From: Rheinheimera sp. SA_1
Lineage (GTDB): Bacteria; Pseudomonadota; Gammaproteobacteria; Enterobacterales; Alteromonadaceae
Length of the DNA stretch: 64,000 nucleotides
Direction: 5' to 3'
NCBI RefSeq assembly: GCF_001669775.1
Contig: NZ_LXWK01000011.1
Location: 1,302,001 to 1,366,000, forward strand
In this document: positions 52,158 to 62,851 of the stretch, piece after piece
Layout of the letters: each line of letters opens with the position of its first letter
Numbering within the stretch: the stretch's first letter is position 1
Made by a program: the position numbers and the translations under genes
Notes under the pieces: generated by a model
Seen by the model: the letters and a program-made list of their open reading frames with translations, nothing else
The model's database searches: none
What the model was told of the DNA's origin: nothing

Positions 52158-53306
52158 TCAAGAACTTGGGAACAGTTTAATATCGGTATTAAAGCCAAAT
52201 AGTTTGCCGCACCAGATAAACACTTGCCACACCAATACGCCAAATGGGATATAACCAAAATAACCCAACAAAGGCATTTCCGAAAACAGGTGAATAACAT
52301 CAACATAAGGGATGTTGTAGACCCAATAATTCGGATTCGTTACCGGCTCGGCCACAAAATGGTGGCTGCCAAAATTCCAGAATTCCCAGAAAAAGCCATT
52401 CAGCAACGACGCCATGCCAATCAATAAACCAGCTGACCAGTCACCTTTGGCAATATCGGTAAAGGGATTCCAGATGTTCAGCCGCAACAGCACACCGGTC
52501 ATCACCGCAAAAGGCCCAATCCAAACCACCCAGAACAGCGGATACGGATACAACACCATCAGGCCAATCAACAGCGCACCAATAGCAATAAGATAATTCC
52601 CGTTTAAATTCCACACCGGGCCATTTTTGTAACGCGCGACCAGTTTCGGGAAGGTCAGCAACAGACAATACCATTCCAGGATCACTGGAGTCACCGTGCT
52701 ATAGGTCAGCAAAAACTCAATGGTGAGCACGGTTTTTGACCAGGGCGCAGCGGCAGAATCCGGGTAGAACCAGTTGGCGAGGACGAAGTAATCATAAAAT
52801 TCAAAATAAGCCCAGCCACCAATGGATACCACACCCGCCAGCGCCATCAGCACCGGTTGTTTTGACACCAGCGAAGATCCGTTATTGCGCTGATAAACAA
52901 TGCCATCCAGCACAAACACAAAACCCCACCACAGCGGCGTAAAAGACCAATACACCAGGTCGCCAAAAGCCATCGAATGTGACCACATCAGCCACCAGAA
53001 AAACAAATTGACCACCAATCCGGCATAAAACCACCAGGGCAAAGGTTTGCGATCAGCAGCAGGCGCTGGCGTACCGCCTTTAAAACCCATTTTTTGTGGA
53101 ATGAGCATCATGCAGCTAATCCAGACCGCGCCAATGGCGACCAGAATAAAATAAATCAAATTAAAACCTGGCGCCTGCGCCACAAATTGCGGCGGAAATT
53201 CGCCAAAACCAGGAGGTAAATGGGTGGGATAGACAAACCAGGACACAATTAATGGTAACAGCAAAGTGGCCAGGACTGGCCACAGCAATTGAAAGCGCAT
53301 AAGCAT
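52158..53306 (-). CDS. Polytopic membrane protein of unknown function
   Basis: 382 residues with about ten membrane helices, rich in Trp, Phe and Tyr. Notable stretches are PLPWWFYAGLVVNLFFWWLM, SHSMAFGDLVYWSFTPLWWG, WAYFEFYDYFVLANWFY and LNGFFWEFWNFGSHHFV; histidines and acidic residues lie within or near the helices. I recognise no family. The start codon at 53306 follows AAGGGG, which is supplied by the end of the dispersed repeat next to it; a second in-frame ATG is at 53300. Confidence 0.7.
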   Translation of the reverse strand: MLMRFQLLWPVLATLLLPLIVSWFVYPTHLPPGFGEFPPQFVAQAPGFNLIYFILVAIGAVWISCMMLIPQKMGFKGGTPAPAADRKPLPWWFYAGLVVNLFFWWLMWSHSMAFGDLVYWSFTPLWWGFVFVLDGIVYQRNNGSSLVSKQPVLMALAGVVSIGGWAYFEFYDYFVLANWFYPDSAAAPWSKTVLTIEFLLTYSTVTPVILEWYCLLLTFPKLVARYKNGPVWNLNGNYLIAIGALLIGLMVLYPYPLFWVVWIGPFAVMTGVLLRLNIWNPFTDIAKGDWSAGLLIGMASLLNGFFWEFWNFGSHHFVAEPVTNPNYWVYNIPYVDVIHLFSEMPLLGYFGYIPFGVLVWQVFIWCGKLFGFNTDIKLFPSS

Positions 53307-53437
53307 TTATCCCCTTCATCCTTGAAGCTGTAGGGTTGTTGCCTTCGTTCACTCGCCCTAGTCACATAGTTCACTATGCTCCTGGGGTCTCGTTTACTCG
53401 TCGCCTACCTACAACTTCAATGATTTTGGGGATATAC
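53307..53437. repeat. Dispersed palindromic intergenic repeat, full-length copy E
   Basis: The ends TTATCCCCTTCATCCTTGAA and ACTTCAATGATTTTGGGGAT with final ATA are inverted repeats of each other, enclosing about 90 bases with an inner dyad CATAGTTCACTATG. This is the most complete copy. Its left end abuts the start codon of the membrane protein gene. Confidence 0.75.
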
Positions 53438-53515
53438 CCGATTTCTCGTCGCTACAGCTTTGCTGTCACGATCTAACTTCAAGAGGTACGGGAATATACC
53501 TTCATCCTTGACACT
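53438..53515. repeat. Decayed repeat copy F beside copy E
   Basis: Contains GCTACAGCTTTGCTG, CTAACTTCAAGAGGTACGGG, then ATATACCTTCATCCTTGACA. These are recognisable pieces of the same element ends, in disturbed order. The remaining 80 bases up to the TonB receptor gene end show nothing further. Confidence 0.5.
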
Positions 53516-53595
53516 GTGGCTTGGTCAACTTCCAGCTGCAACTACAACGATGTTAGTTATTGTTGTGAAATACGCGGCCTTTATCTGGTCCTGCC

Positions 53596-55839
53596 CTAAA
53601 AATGATAGGTCACACCAACGCCAAGCTGACGAGCTTCACCGCGCAATTGAGTGACTGCTGATAATGCAGCAATCGAATCAAATTTAAGCTCAGTATATTG
53701 TTTATTCAATAAATTTTTACCAAAAACAGCAAGTTCCAGTTCTGGCATTGGCTGATAGGCGATACGACCATGCCATAAAGTGTAGCCATCCTGCCGGATA
53801 TAAGGGTTTTCATACTGATCAAAAAAGAACTCTGACTGGTAGACAAAACCCAGTTGCAGCAGCAAATGGTTCACCACCGCCGACAAGTCATATTCCAGCT
53901 GACCACTGGCCATCCATTCTGAGGTAAACGGCAAACGGTTGTCTGCGACAAACAACGCATTGCTTTGATCTGAACCAAGCTCAGCTTTTGGAATATGCCC
54001 TACAGCAAGATCCAATTTTAGTGCCGCGACCGGCCGCCAACTCATTTCGGCTTCAACACCATAGATTGTTGATTCACCTGCATTTTTAAGTACGTGATAA
54101 GGTGCAGGGCCAGAGGTTTGATTCACAAACACCTGCTGGTCCTGGTAATCATAATAAAACGCCGCCCAGTCGAAGCTGAGCTGCTGTTGCGGTGCCAGCC
54201 AATGACCACCCACTTCCCAGGCGGTCAGCCGTTCCGGTGCATAGGTGGAATCTGCCGCTTGTTGCGGGCTGGTGGAATAACCGCCGTTATAACCACCGGC
54301 TTTAAAGCCACGCGACAGGCTGTAATACTGGTTGTAGTTGCTGTTGATTTTTTGCAGCAGCGCCAGCTTACCGGACCATTCGCTATCGGCCACTTCACCG
54401 GCTAAGTCCCAGAGTTTTGGAATATACATCGGTACTGTGTCTAAATCAGCGCGCGCCACATAGTCGGTTTGTTCTCGGGTGTAACGCAAACCGGCGGTCA
54501 AAGTCCAGGCCTCGGATAATGGTTGATCCAGCTGGCTATAGGCAGAAACTGACTGGTTATCTAACTGATTAAAATATAAAAATTGCGCAGGTACTGCCGC
54601 CAGCGCTGGAATAGCGCGAAAATCGCGGAACAGATCTAAATCGTTTTGCTGATCCAGACTTTCATTGAGGTAAAACAAGCCGGAAATCCAGTAGCGCCCA
54701 TCCTGCTCTATTGCCAGGCTGAATTCCTGACTGAAAAATTCGTTGTCGGAATCAAAACTGCCTTCAATAAAATTACCCGGGCCGTCTGAATCAAACGAAT
54801 GAAAACGTTGTAAATCTTTGACTGCCGTCACTGATTTAAACTGATAACCAGGCGCCAGTTCGCCACTGACATTGACCGAGCCGGTCCAGCCTTCAGTATC
54901 ATGTTTTTTATCATGGGTATCAGCGACCGTCTGCCAAAAATCATCGCTAGGACCAGTCAGACCAAAACTATCCACACAGTTTCTGCTGCCGACCTCTGAC
55001 AACGGACATAAAGCTCCATTGCTACCTGGCGCCAGAATACCCGCGCTGTAAATTGGTTTAGGCGCACCTTCGATATCTTCCAGCGTCAGTTTGCTGCTGA
55101 TCACCCAGTTTTCCAGTTCAGTGCGCACAATCAATCGCAGATTGTTATGACGCATGCCACCGTCCTGCCCCAGCGGAAACAGATTTTGCATACTGTATTG
55201 ATAATCTTTATGTTGCAGTGCCAACCGGGCTGAGGTCTGCTCGGTTAACGGCATATTCAGCGCCGCGGTTAGTTGCCGGGTATCGTGCTCAGCAATTTCG
55301 GCACTGGCATAACCGCTAAATTCGCCGTCAGGCTGCCGCGACATGAGTAAAATTGCACCGCCGGTGGTATTGCGACCAAACAAAGTACCCTGCGGTCCAC
55401 GCAACACATCCACCTGTTCTAAATCAAACAGGCTGCTGCTTAAAAAGTTGGCGCCGCCGCTGACCACATCGTCGCTATAAATAGCAATCGGGGAAATAGT
55501 CGAGGTGTTGTAATCGAACATTCCCACACCACGAATATTAAAAGACGGTGTGGTGCCCTCGCCGGCCACGGTTGAAGCCAGTAAATTTGGTGCCAGCCCT
55601 GATAACTGGGTGGTATCAGCTATCCGGCGTTGCGCTAAAGTTTCGCCATCCAGGCTGCTGACGGCCAGCGATACTTCAGATTTTGGTTGTGGCCGTTTTT
55701 GTGCATACACTTCAATGACTTCGATAGCGGTTTCCCGATCGCTTGCATCTGGCGTCACGGGCTCTGCAGCCGTGACCATAGCAGACGGAACAAGCAGCAC
55801 TGCGGCTGCGATGGTGGCGAACATTGAGTCTGTCATCAC
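53596..55839 (-). CDS. TonB-dependent receptor
   Basis: 747 residues. A leader (FATIAAAVLLVPSAMVTAAE) is followed by a TonB-box-like IEVIEVYAQKR and the plug domain with FNIRGVGMFDYNTSTI, LRGPQGTLFGRNTTGGAILL. The barrel has many aromatic strands (YYSLSRGFKAGGYNGGYSTS; FGKNLLNKQYTELKF) and ends VGVTYHF with terminal Phe. This is the FecA/CirA-like general class, not the large type seen at 11.6 kb. No siderophore or transport genes lie next to it, so the ligand is unknown. Confidence 0.92.
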   Translation of the reverse strand: MMTDSMFATIAAAVLLVPSAMVTAAEPVTPDASDRETAIEVIEVYAQKRPQPKSEVSLAVSSLDGETLAQRRIADTTQLSGLAPNLLASTVAGEGTTPSFNIRGVGMFDYNTSTISPIAIYSDDVVSGGANFLSSSLFDLEQVDVLRGPQGTLFGRNTTGGAILLMSRQPDGEFSGYASAEIAEHDTRQLTAALNMPLTEQTSARLALQHKDYQYSMQNLFPLGQDGGMRHNNLRLIVRTELENWVISSKLTLEDIEGAPKPIYSAGILAPGSNGALCPLSEVGSRNCVDSFGLTGPSDDFWQTVADTHDKKHDTEGWTGSVNVSGELAPGYQFKSVTAVKDLQRFHSFDSDGPGNFIEGSFDSDNEFFSQEFSLAIEQDGRYWISGLFYLNESLDQQNDLDLFRDFRAIPALAAVPAQFLYFNQLDNQSVSAYSQLDQPLSEAWTLTAGLRYTREQTDYVARADLDTVPMYIPKLWDLAGEVADSEWSGKLALLQKINSNYNQYYSLSRGFKAGGYNGGYSTSPQQAADSTYAPERLTAWEVGGHWLAPQQQLSFDWAAFYYDYQDQQVFVNQTSGPAPYHVLKNAGESTIYGVEAEMSWRPVAALKLDLAVGHIPKAELGSDQSNALFVADNRLPFTSEWMASGQLEYDLSAVVNHLLLQLGFVYQSEFFFDQYENPYIRQDGYTLWHGRIAYQPMPELELAVFGKNLLNKQYTELKFDSIAALSAVTQLRGEARQLGVGVTYHF

Positions 55840-56163
55840 AAATCCAAATCAGAAAATGAATGTTGGCTGTCAATTGCCGCTGAAATCGTCCGTGAAGAGA
55901 ACCTATTGAAGTGCGCTAAGCATAGCCTGCGACGACCTGATCCAGCCAGCATGGTGCTGAAAATAGCCTTAAAAATAATGAAAAAAATAGCAAAGCGAAC
56001 AAAGAACTGTGATTGTCCGGGCCACATGGCAGAAAAATATTCCCGAAAGCTCAACCAACTCCGGTTTTGCCCTTTATTCTTTTACAGTTAATGCATAAGC
56101 TCAGTCTTTACCTAAAAACATTGATGTTACCCGGAACTTCGGGTCTGTGGGGAAGTGCCAGGC
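55840..56163. other. Intergenic region between TonB receptor and hybrid kinase
   Basis: 324 bases, divergent promoters expected. A small dyad ACCCGGAACTTCGGGT is at 56129-56144, close to the kinase start. I see no further gene, repeat or Fur-like box. Confidence 0.4.
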
Positions 56164-59100
56164 ATGTTGTCACTGCAAAATTTTACCGATGTTCAGGAAC
56201 AGTCGGCCTTATCGGCTTATGTCAGATTATTCAGCGCCAGTCTGCACGGTCAGCAACTGCTGATTAAGCAAATGGACAAAAACCGGCCGCTACCGCAGTT
56301 CGATTTACAGGAACTGCAACCACAGCTACCGGCGCCGATCCACAGCTGGTCCGATAATCAGTACGATTATCAGAGTTTCTCTGCCACTGCCTTGCCAGAA
56401 CAACTGAGCCAGGTACTGGGCAATCTGGCGGCGGCCAACCTTGGTGTGCAACTGCAGTGGATGTTACAACTCACTTTGTTATTAGAATCGCTCCATCAGC
56501 GGCAATTGGTGCTGGGCGATTTACGCGCTTGTGCAGTTTTCCGCTGCGCGAACAGTCGTAGCCTGGTACTATTGGATGTATCACAAGCGGCGGCGATCAG
56601 CAGCGTCAACAGCCTGAAACTGCATCAGTACGACGACTTAAACGCCCTGCGCACTATCGCGCCGGAAGCGACTGGCCGGGTCAATGCGCCGCTGGATCAA
56701 CGCACCGATTTGTACAGCCTGGGCGTGTTGTTTTACGCCATCGTTGCCGGACGTTATCCGTTTGAACAACAACAACCGATTGAACTGGTGCACGCGCATA
56801 TCGCGCTGACCCCCCCGCCGTTGCCCTTGATCCCGGCGCCGCTGAATTTACTGATCAGTACCTTGCTGCAAAAAAACTCCAATCAAAGATACAGCCAGAT
56901 CAGTGGCTTGCGTCATGACCTGGAATTATTACTGAATCAGTGGCAACAACAGCAGCAGTTGGAGTTGCCGGAACTGTCATTACGGTTGGGTGATCAACAA
57001 CTGCATTTTTCCAGTCAATTGTACGGCCGCGAGACACAACAGGCACAATTACAGGCGTTGTATCAGCAGGTGCGGCAACAGCAACAAAATCAGCTGCTGC
57101 TGATTGAAGGTTATTCCGGCATTGGCAAAACGGCGCTGATCGACCAGCTATACCGCCATACCTTGATCGAACGACCACATTTTTGCCGTGGCAAATTTGA
57201 CCAATATCAGCGCAACCAGCTGTATAGCGCCTGGCAGCAACTGCTGACGGACCTTTCTGAACAACTGCTGCAGGAACCCGCGGCACAATTGCAGACGTGG
57301 CAGCAGCAATTGCAACAAGTGTTGGGCGGGCAGATTTCGGTACTGCAGGCCTTGATCCCATCGCTGCAACCGTTGTTGGGCGAACCTCAGACCAAAGCTA
57401 CCCCCCCAGGTACCGAAACCGGCTTTAATGCCAGTGTTGACCCAGGTATCGATCAGCTGTTGTTGCAGTTTTTCCGGGTGATGGGGCAAATTTGCAGCCA
57501 ATCGAAGCGGCCATTGGTGCTGCTGCTCGACGATGTGCAATGGGCGGATAATTCCAGTTTGCGCTTATTACAGGCCTTACTGACGGATGATGGAGTGCGC
57601 GGTATTTTATTGATCCTGTCATACCGCGACAATGAAATGGACGAAGTCCATCCGCTGCGCCATATACTGCAAAAACTGCAGCAGGCCGGGGTCGAACCGC
57701 AGCGGATTGAGCTGCAATCACTTGATCAAAACGCTGTGACCGCCTGGCTGGCCGACACCTTACGCCAGCCTCCGGCACAGCTGCATGACTTCAGCCAGCT
57801 GCTGATTGAAAAAACCAGTGGCAACCCGTTCTTTTTAAGACAGTTTTTGCTGATGTTACAGCAAAAAAACTTACTTGTTTGCGATGACAAAGGCCGCTGG
57901 AGCTGGGATATCAACGCCATCGCCCGGCAAAATATTACCGACAATCTGGTGGAACTGACCGCACAACGTTTCGCAACCTTGTCGCCTGGCGCGCATCAAC
58001 TGCTAAAAGTCGCCGCATTATTGGGCGAAACCGCTGATCTGCAGGTGTTGGCTGCGGTGCTGCAACAATCTTATCCGGCATTGCAACCGGTGATTGGCGA
58101 AGTCGTCCACACCGGCATAATGACGGCATACAGCCAACAGCATGGTGCGCAAATTTCCAGCCTGCGATTTGTGCATGACCGGCTGCAACAAGCGGCTTTT
58201 GCACTGTTGCAGGACGACGCCACAGCGCTGCACCGTGCAATTGCTGATTATTATCTGCAAGGTCGCAGCGAAGCAGAGCAACAACAAAATTTGTTCTCCT
58301 ATATCGACCATCTGAATGCCGCCGGTGATAACGCCGTCAGCCATTATGGTGCTCTGGCTGTTGCACAGCTCAATCTGGCGGCGGCACGGCAGGCGCATGC
58401 CGGCAATGCCTGGCATGAAGCGGCAGCCTATTATCAGCGAGCCTATAACCTCAGCGGTCAGGCCGACGACACGCCCACCCCTACGACTACCCAACTACGT
58501 TTTGACAGTTTACTCGGCATGGCCAATTGCCAATACCTGACGCAACAATATGATGCCGCAGACCAAAGTTGTCTGCAGCTCCATCAGGCTGCCGATCTGC
58601 CCCTGCCCAGAATGCAGGTGGCCCGGCTGGAGATATTATTGTTGTTTGCCCGCAACAACTTTGCTCCGGCATTTGAACTGGCACAGCAGGTGTTGCAGCC
58701 GGTTGGTGTCGACATCAGTCAGCTCGATGACATTCCGGTGCGATATCTAGAGCTCGAGCAACTCTATGATAAAACCCGCATCAGCGATTTGGTGCAGCAA
58801 CCCGCGCTGACGTCCGCGGAATTGCTGATGGCAATGGAAATTCTGAATACCCTGCTGACGGTGGCTTATCTGGTGAGCCCGCTCCATTACCTGGCAGTGA
58901 GTTACGCCTTGGTCAGTCTGAGTATTCAAAACGGCCATTGTGCGGCGTCCAGCAAAGCTTATTCTACCCATGCCATGAACCTCAGCGGCGCTTTTGGTCA
59001 GTACAAAGAGGCGCTGGATTTTGCTGACTTAGCTATAGTTGTGAACCAGCAATATCAGGGGAAATTTGCCCCGGAGCTGAATTTCCAGCGGGCAGCGACC

Positions 59101-62100
59101 GTATTGCACTGGAATGCACCGTTGCAAAAAAGCTTGCAAGCCCTGGAACAAAACACTTATCTGGCGCTCGGTCAGGGCAATCTGGAATATGCGGTACATT
59201 CGGCACTGTTTTTTAGCTTTTATCAGAGCCTGAGCGGCACATCGCTGGATGAAGTCGCCATCAATCTGCAGAAGTACCGCCAGTTTATCAGCGAAAAAAA
59301 ATTCGCTTATAACCTCGAATATATCCGGCTGTGGCAACAGTATGTGCTGAACTTGCAGATGAGTGATTTACAAGCCAGCGAAGGTGACGTGCTCCTGCTC
59401 AGCGGCGAAGCTTTTAATGAAGCTGAGCAATTACCGCTGCTGGAACAAACTAACAATGTCACGATTTTATTTTGTTATCACAGTATCAAACTGATGCTGG
59501 CTTATTTGTTTAATGACGATGAAGCTGCCATTCGCCATTATCAGGCCGCATTACCGCTGACCGGTGTGGCGATGTCGTTGTATCACCAGACCGAATTTTA
59601 TTTTTTTGCGGCACTGCTGGCCACCCGCCTCTGCCAACAACAGCCGGAACAGCAATCACAATGGCAACCGCTGGCCGAACAATATCTGCAGCTGTTGCAG
59701 CAATGGAGCCGCCGCGCATCGGCCAACCATCAGCATAAAGTGGCGCTGCTGGAAGCTGAGCTCGCCGCAATCGCAAAGCAACCGCTGGCCTGGCAGGCTT
59801 ATGATCAGGCGTTGAAACTGGCGCAGCAGAGCGGTTTTTGTCAGCATCACGCCATTGCGGCAGAATTAACCGCCGGTTACTGGCAACGTCTGGGCAAAGC
59901 CGATTTTGCCAGTCTGCACTGGCAACAGGCGCTGCAACAATACCAGAACTGGCAGGCACATCGCAAAGTTGCACAGTTGCAACAGTTACAACCGCAACTG
60001 CAAACCAAGCCACAAAACCAGTTGCTGGATATGGCTTCGGTACTGAAAGCTGCTGAAACGCTCAGCGGCCAGATTGACCTGAGTGCCTTTTTACAACAAA
60101 TGATTGAACTGATCGTTGAAAATGCTGGCGCCCAGGCCGGACGCTTGTGGTTGCTGGACGAACAACAACAGTTGCAACTGAAGGCCAGCGCACCAGCAAC
60201 CAGTGCCAGCCGTGCCATGTCGGGCCAATTATTAGCGCTGGTCAGTCGCACCTTGCAGCCAAGGTTGGTGAATGACCTTGCCGGTAGTGGCAGCTTGTTT
60301 CAGGATTTACCACAACCACTGCCAGCCGCAGTGTTATGTATTCCGGTGATTGTCAGCGGCCAGCTCTGTGGTTTGCTCTATCTGGAACATTTTGAACTCA
60401 GCGGTGCTTTTACCGAAGATCGCATCAATTTGTTGCAGTTGCTCGCCAATCAGACGGCGATTTTGTCAGAAAACACCCGCTTGTATCATCAGGTAGTTGC
60501 CGCCAATAAAAACCTGGAACAAAAAGTCTGGGAACGCACCCAGGAATTGGCGTCCGCCAAAATTAAAGCCGAATCGGCCACCGCTGCCAAATCATCGTTC
60601 CTGGCGCGGATGAGCCATGAAATCCGCACCCCGATCAATGCAGTCATTGGCTTAAGCCGGTTAGCCAACAAAACCAGTCTGACCCTCGAGCAACAGGACT
60701 ACCTCAGTAAAATCCAGGAATCCGGCGAAGTGCTGCTGAGTCTGGTCAATGACATTCTGGACTTTTCCAAAATTGAAGCCGGTAAACTGGAGCTGGAAAT
60801 TTCCCGCTTTAGTCTGGATAAAGTACTGCAGCGGTCGGTGAATCTGAATGCGCTGAAAGCCCATGCCAAAAGCTTAGAGCTGATTTGTAATGTCGATCCG
60901 GCACTGCCGGCCATGTTGATGGGCGATCCGCTGCGTATTCAGCAAATTCTGGTGAATTTAATCAGTAATGCGGTGAAGTTCAGCGATCGTGGCGTCATCG
61001 GCATTCAAGTAAAATTGCTGCAACAACAAGATAATCAGCTTAGTCTGCAACTGGCGATCAGCGACAATGGCATCGGTATCACCCCAGAGCAGCAACAAGG
61101 CTTGTTTCAGTCATTTAGTCAGGCCGATGATTCCATCACCCGCAAATATGGTGGATCCGGGCTGGGTCTGGCGATCTGTAAACAGCTGTGTGAACTGATG
61201 GGCGGCAAAATCTGGCTGGAAAGTCAGTATGGTCATGGCACCACGTTTTATTGTCAGCTGCAGGTGCAATCGGCCGACATCCAGCAATCGACGGCGTTGT
61301 TACCACTGGATATCAGCAAGCTCAAAGCGCTGGTGGTCGACGATATTACGCTGGCCAGAACGGTCTTGTTAAGCCTGCTCGGCGAAATGGGCATCAGCGC
61401 CGATCAGACCGACAATGGTTATCAGGCGATTGAAATGGTGCGTCAGGCTAAGGCTGCTGCACAACCTTATGATTTTGTGCTGATGGATTGGCGGATGCCC
61501 GGTATCGACGGCATTGAAACCTCACGTCGCATTCAGCAACTGGACGATGCGCCGCATATTCTGATGGTGTCAGCTTATGATCGGGAGCAAGCCCGCGCCA
61601 GTTTGCAGGATGTTAAAATCAGTCAGTTTATTGAAAAACCGGTCAATCAGTCGATTTTGCTGGATGCGCTCTACACTATGCTGGAACAAGACATGCCACG
61701 GCGACAGGTCACCGACATCAGCGATATTCCGGATCTGGCCAGATACCGGATTTTGTTAGTGGAAGATCATGCCATCAACCGGCAGGTCGCGCTGGGGCTG
61801 CTCAAAGACAGTCAGGTGCAGGTCGATATTGCTGAAAATGGCTTGCTGGCGATCCATCGCCTGCAACAGCAACGTTATGATTTGGTGCTGATGGATATTC
61901 AGATGCCGGAAATGGACGGTCTGACCGCCTGTCAGCATATTCGCCAGCAACTGCTGTTGACCGAATTGCCGGTGATTGCAATGACGGCACATGCGATGGC
62001 CAGTGACATTGCCAAAAGCAAAGCCGCCGGCATGAACGACCATCTGACCAAACCTATTGATCCACAACAGCTATACAGCACCTTATTGCAATATTTACCG

Positions 62101-62748
62101 GCCGAACCACACGCCAGACGCCCGGCACCGATTGTTGCGACGGGGCCAACCCTGGCCGAGCAGCAACAATGGCAACAGCTAAATGAATGTTCGGCCATAG
62201 ACGCGGATCGGGCGTTGAAAAACCTCGGTGGCAAGTTGTCGTTGTATCTGAAGCTGATTGACGATTTCCAACAGGAACATCAGCAACAAAGCAGCAAACT
62301 GCAGAGTATGTTCCGGCATCAGCAATGGCAGCCGCTGTATCTGGACATTCATTCGCTGAAATCAACCAGTGCTTATATTGGAGCCTTTGAGTTCTCGCAG
62401 CTTTGTCAGCAGTTTGAAACCACCTTGTCGCAGCAAACTGCCACCGCAGAAGCGTTACAGCTGCTCTGTGATCAACTGCAATTGCTGATGCAACAACTGA
62501 GCAAAGTGTCGCCGACCGCACCACAACAGATCCAGTTCCAGCATTTAACCGAAGCCTTAACCACTTTGTTGCCGTTATTGCAGGAGTCTGATTTTGCTGC
62601 CGAAGATTTGTTGCCGGCCTTGCTGGAAGTGGCCAGCCATCATCCGCACGTCCTGATGGTCGAGCAGATTGCGGCAGACATCCGCCAGGTAGAATATGAA
62701 AAAGCCGCCGGTCAAACGGTGCAGTTATTACAACAGTTGCTGCAGTAA
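56164..62748 (+). CDS. Giant hybrid histidine kinase: kinase-like, AAA/TPR, GAF, HisKA, HATPase, two REC, Hpt
   Basis: About 2194 residues from ATG 56164, with GGGGAA upstream (a GTG three codons earlier is possible). Domains in order: a degenerate Ser/Thr kinase-like domain (DDLNALRTIAPEATGR, RTDLYSLGVLFYAIVAGRYP, about 150-205); an ATPase (YGRETQQ near 287, Walker A GYSGIGKTAL near 317, LLLDDVQWAD near 453); a long helical repeat region; GAF (about 1300-1440); HisKA with His1485 in ARMSHEIRTP; HATPase; REC1 with Asp1775; REC2 with Asp1911; Hpt with His2063 in IHSLKSTSAY. This is the predicted His-Asp-His phosphorelay in a single cytoplasmic protein, like fungal and cyanobacterial multi-domain kinases. 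The kinase-like part lacks clear catalytic motifs. REC-GGDEF and REC genes follow. Confidence 0.93.
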   Translation: MLSLQNFTDVQEQSALSAYVRLFSASLHGQQLLIKQMDKNRPLPQFDLQELQPQLPAPIHSWSDNQYDYQSFSATALPEQLSQVLGNLAAANLGVQLQWMLQLTLLLESLHQRQLVLGDLRACAVFRCANSRSLVLLDVSQAAAISSVNSLKLHQYDDLNALRTIAPEATGRVNAPLDQRTDLYSLGVLFYAIVAGRYPFEQQQPIELVHAHIALTPPPLPLIPAPLNLLISTLLQKNSNQRYSQISGLRHDLELLLNQWQQQQQLELPELSLRLGDQQLHFSSQLYGRETQQAQLQALYQQVRQQQQNQLLLIEGYSGIGKTALIDQLYRHTLIERPHFCRGKFDQYQRNQLYSAWQQLLTDLSEQLLQEPAAQLQTWQQQLQQVLGGQISVLQALIPSLQPLLGEPQTKATPPGTETGFNASVDPGIDQLLLQFFRVMGQICSQSKRPLVLLLDDVQWADNSSLRLLQALLTDDGVRGILLILSYRDNEMDEVHPLRHILQKLQQAGVEPQRIELQSLDQNAVTAWLADTLRQPPAQLHDFSQLLIEKTSGNPFFLRQFLLMLQQKNLLVCDDKGRWSWDINAIARQNITDNLVELTAQRFATLSPGAHQLLKVAALLGETADLQVLAAVLQQSYPALQPVIGEVVHTGIMTAYSQQHGAQISSLRFVHDRLQQAAFALLQDDATALHRAIADYYLQGRSEAEQQQNLFSYIDHLNAAGDNAVSHYGALAVAQLNLAAARQAHAGNAWHEAAAYYQRAYNLSGQADDTPTPTTTQLRFDSLLGMANCQYLTQQYDAADQSCLQLHQAADLPLPRMQVARLEILLLFARNNFAPAFELAQQVLQPVGVDISQLDDIPVRYLELEQLYDKTRISDLVQQPALTSAELLMAMEILNTLLTVAYLVSPLHYLAVSYALVSLSIQNGHCAASSKAYSTHAMNLSGAFGQYKEALDFADLAIVVNQQYQGKFAPELNFQRAATVLHWNAPLQKSLQALEQNTYLALGQGNLEYAVHSALFFSFYQSLSGTSLDEVAINLQKYRQFISEKKFAYNLEYIRLWQQYVLNLQMSDLQASEGDVLLLSGEAFNEAEQLPLLEQTNNVTILFCYHSIKLMLAYLFNDDEAAIRHYQAALPLTGVAMSLYHQTEFYFFAALLATRLCQQQPEQQSQWQPLAEQYLQLLQQWSRRASANHQHKVALLEAELAAIAKQPLAWQAYDQALKLAQQSGFCQHHAIAAELTAGYWQRLGKADFASLHWQQALQQYQNWQAHRKVAQLQQLQPQLQTKPQNQLLDMASVLKAAETLSGQIDLSAFLQQMIELIVENAGAQAGRLWLLDEQQQLQLKASAPATSASRAMSGQLLALVSRTLQPRLVNDLAGSGSLFQDLPQPLPAAVLCIPVIVSGQLCGLLYLEHFELSGAFTEDRINLLQLLANQTAILSENTRLYHQVVAANKNLEQKVWERTQELASAKIKAESATAAKSSFLARMSHEIRTPINAVIGLSRLANKTSLTLEQQDYLSKIQESGEVLLSLVNDILDFSKIEAGKLELEISRFSLDKVLQRSVNLNALKAHAKSLELICNVDPALPAMLMGDPLRIQQILVNLISNAVKFSDRGVIGIQVKLLQQQDNQLSLQLAISDNGIGITPEQQQGLFQSFSQADDSITRKYGGSGLGLAICKQLCELMGGKIWLESQYGHGTTFYCQLQVQSADIQQSTALLPLDISKLKALVVDDITLARTVLLSLLGEMGISADQTDNGYQAIEMVRQAKAAAQPYDFVLMDWRMPGIDGIETSRRIQQLDDAPHILMVSAYDREQARASLQDVKISQFIEKPVNQSILLDALYTMLEQDMPRRQVTDISDIPDLARYRILLVEDHAINRQVALGLLKDSQVQVDIAENGLLAIHRLQQQRYDLVLMDIQMPEMDGLTACQHIRQQLLLTELPVIAMTAHAMASDIAKSKAAGMNDHLTKPIDPQQLYSTLLQYLPAEPHARRPAPIVATGPTLAEQQQWQQLNECSAIDADRALKNLGGKLSLYLKLIDDFQQEHQQQSSKLQSMFRHQQWQPLYLDIHSLKSTSAYIGAFEFSQLCQQFETTLSQQTATAEALQLLCDQLQLLMQQLSKVSPTAPQQIQFQHLTEALTTLLPLLQESDFAAEDLLPALLEVASHHPHVLMVEQIAADIRQVEYEKAAGQTVQLLQQLLQ

Positions 62749-62851
62749 CGATGCCGGGGGCAAAGTTGACAAGCAGCGGTTTATTGCAAAGACTGAAACA
62801 GGCTCAACCGGGTCTCCGACAGATATATGCCGTGCGAATGGCGGGAGTGTT

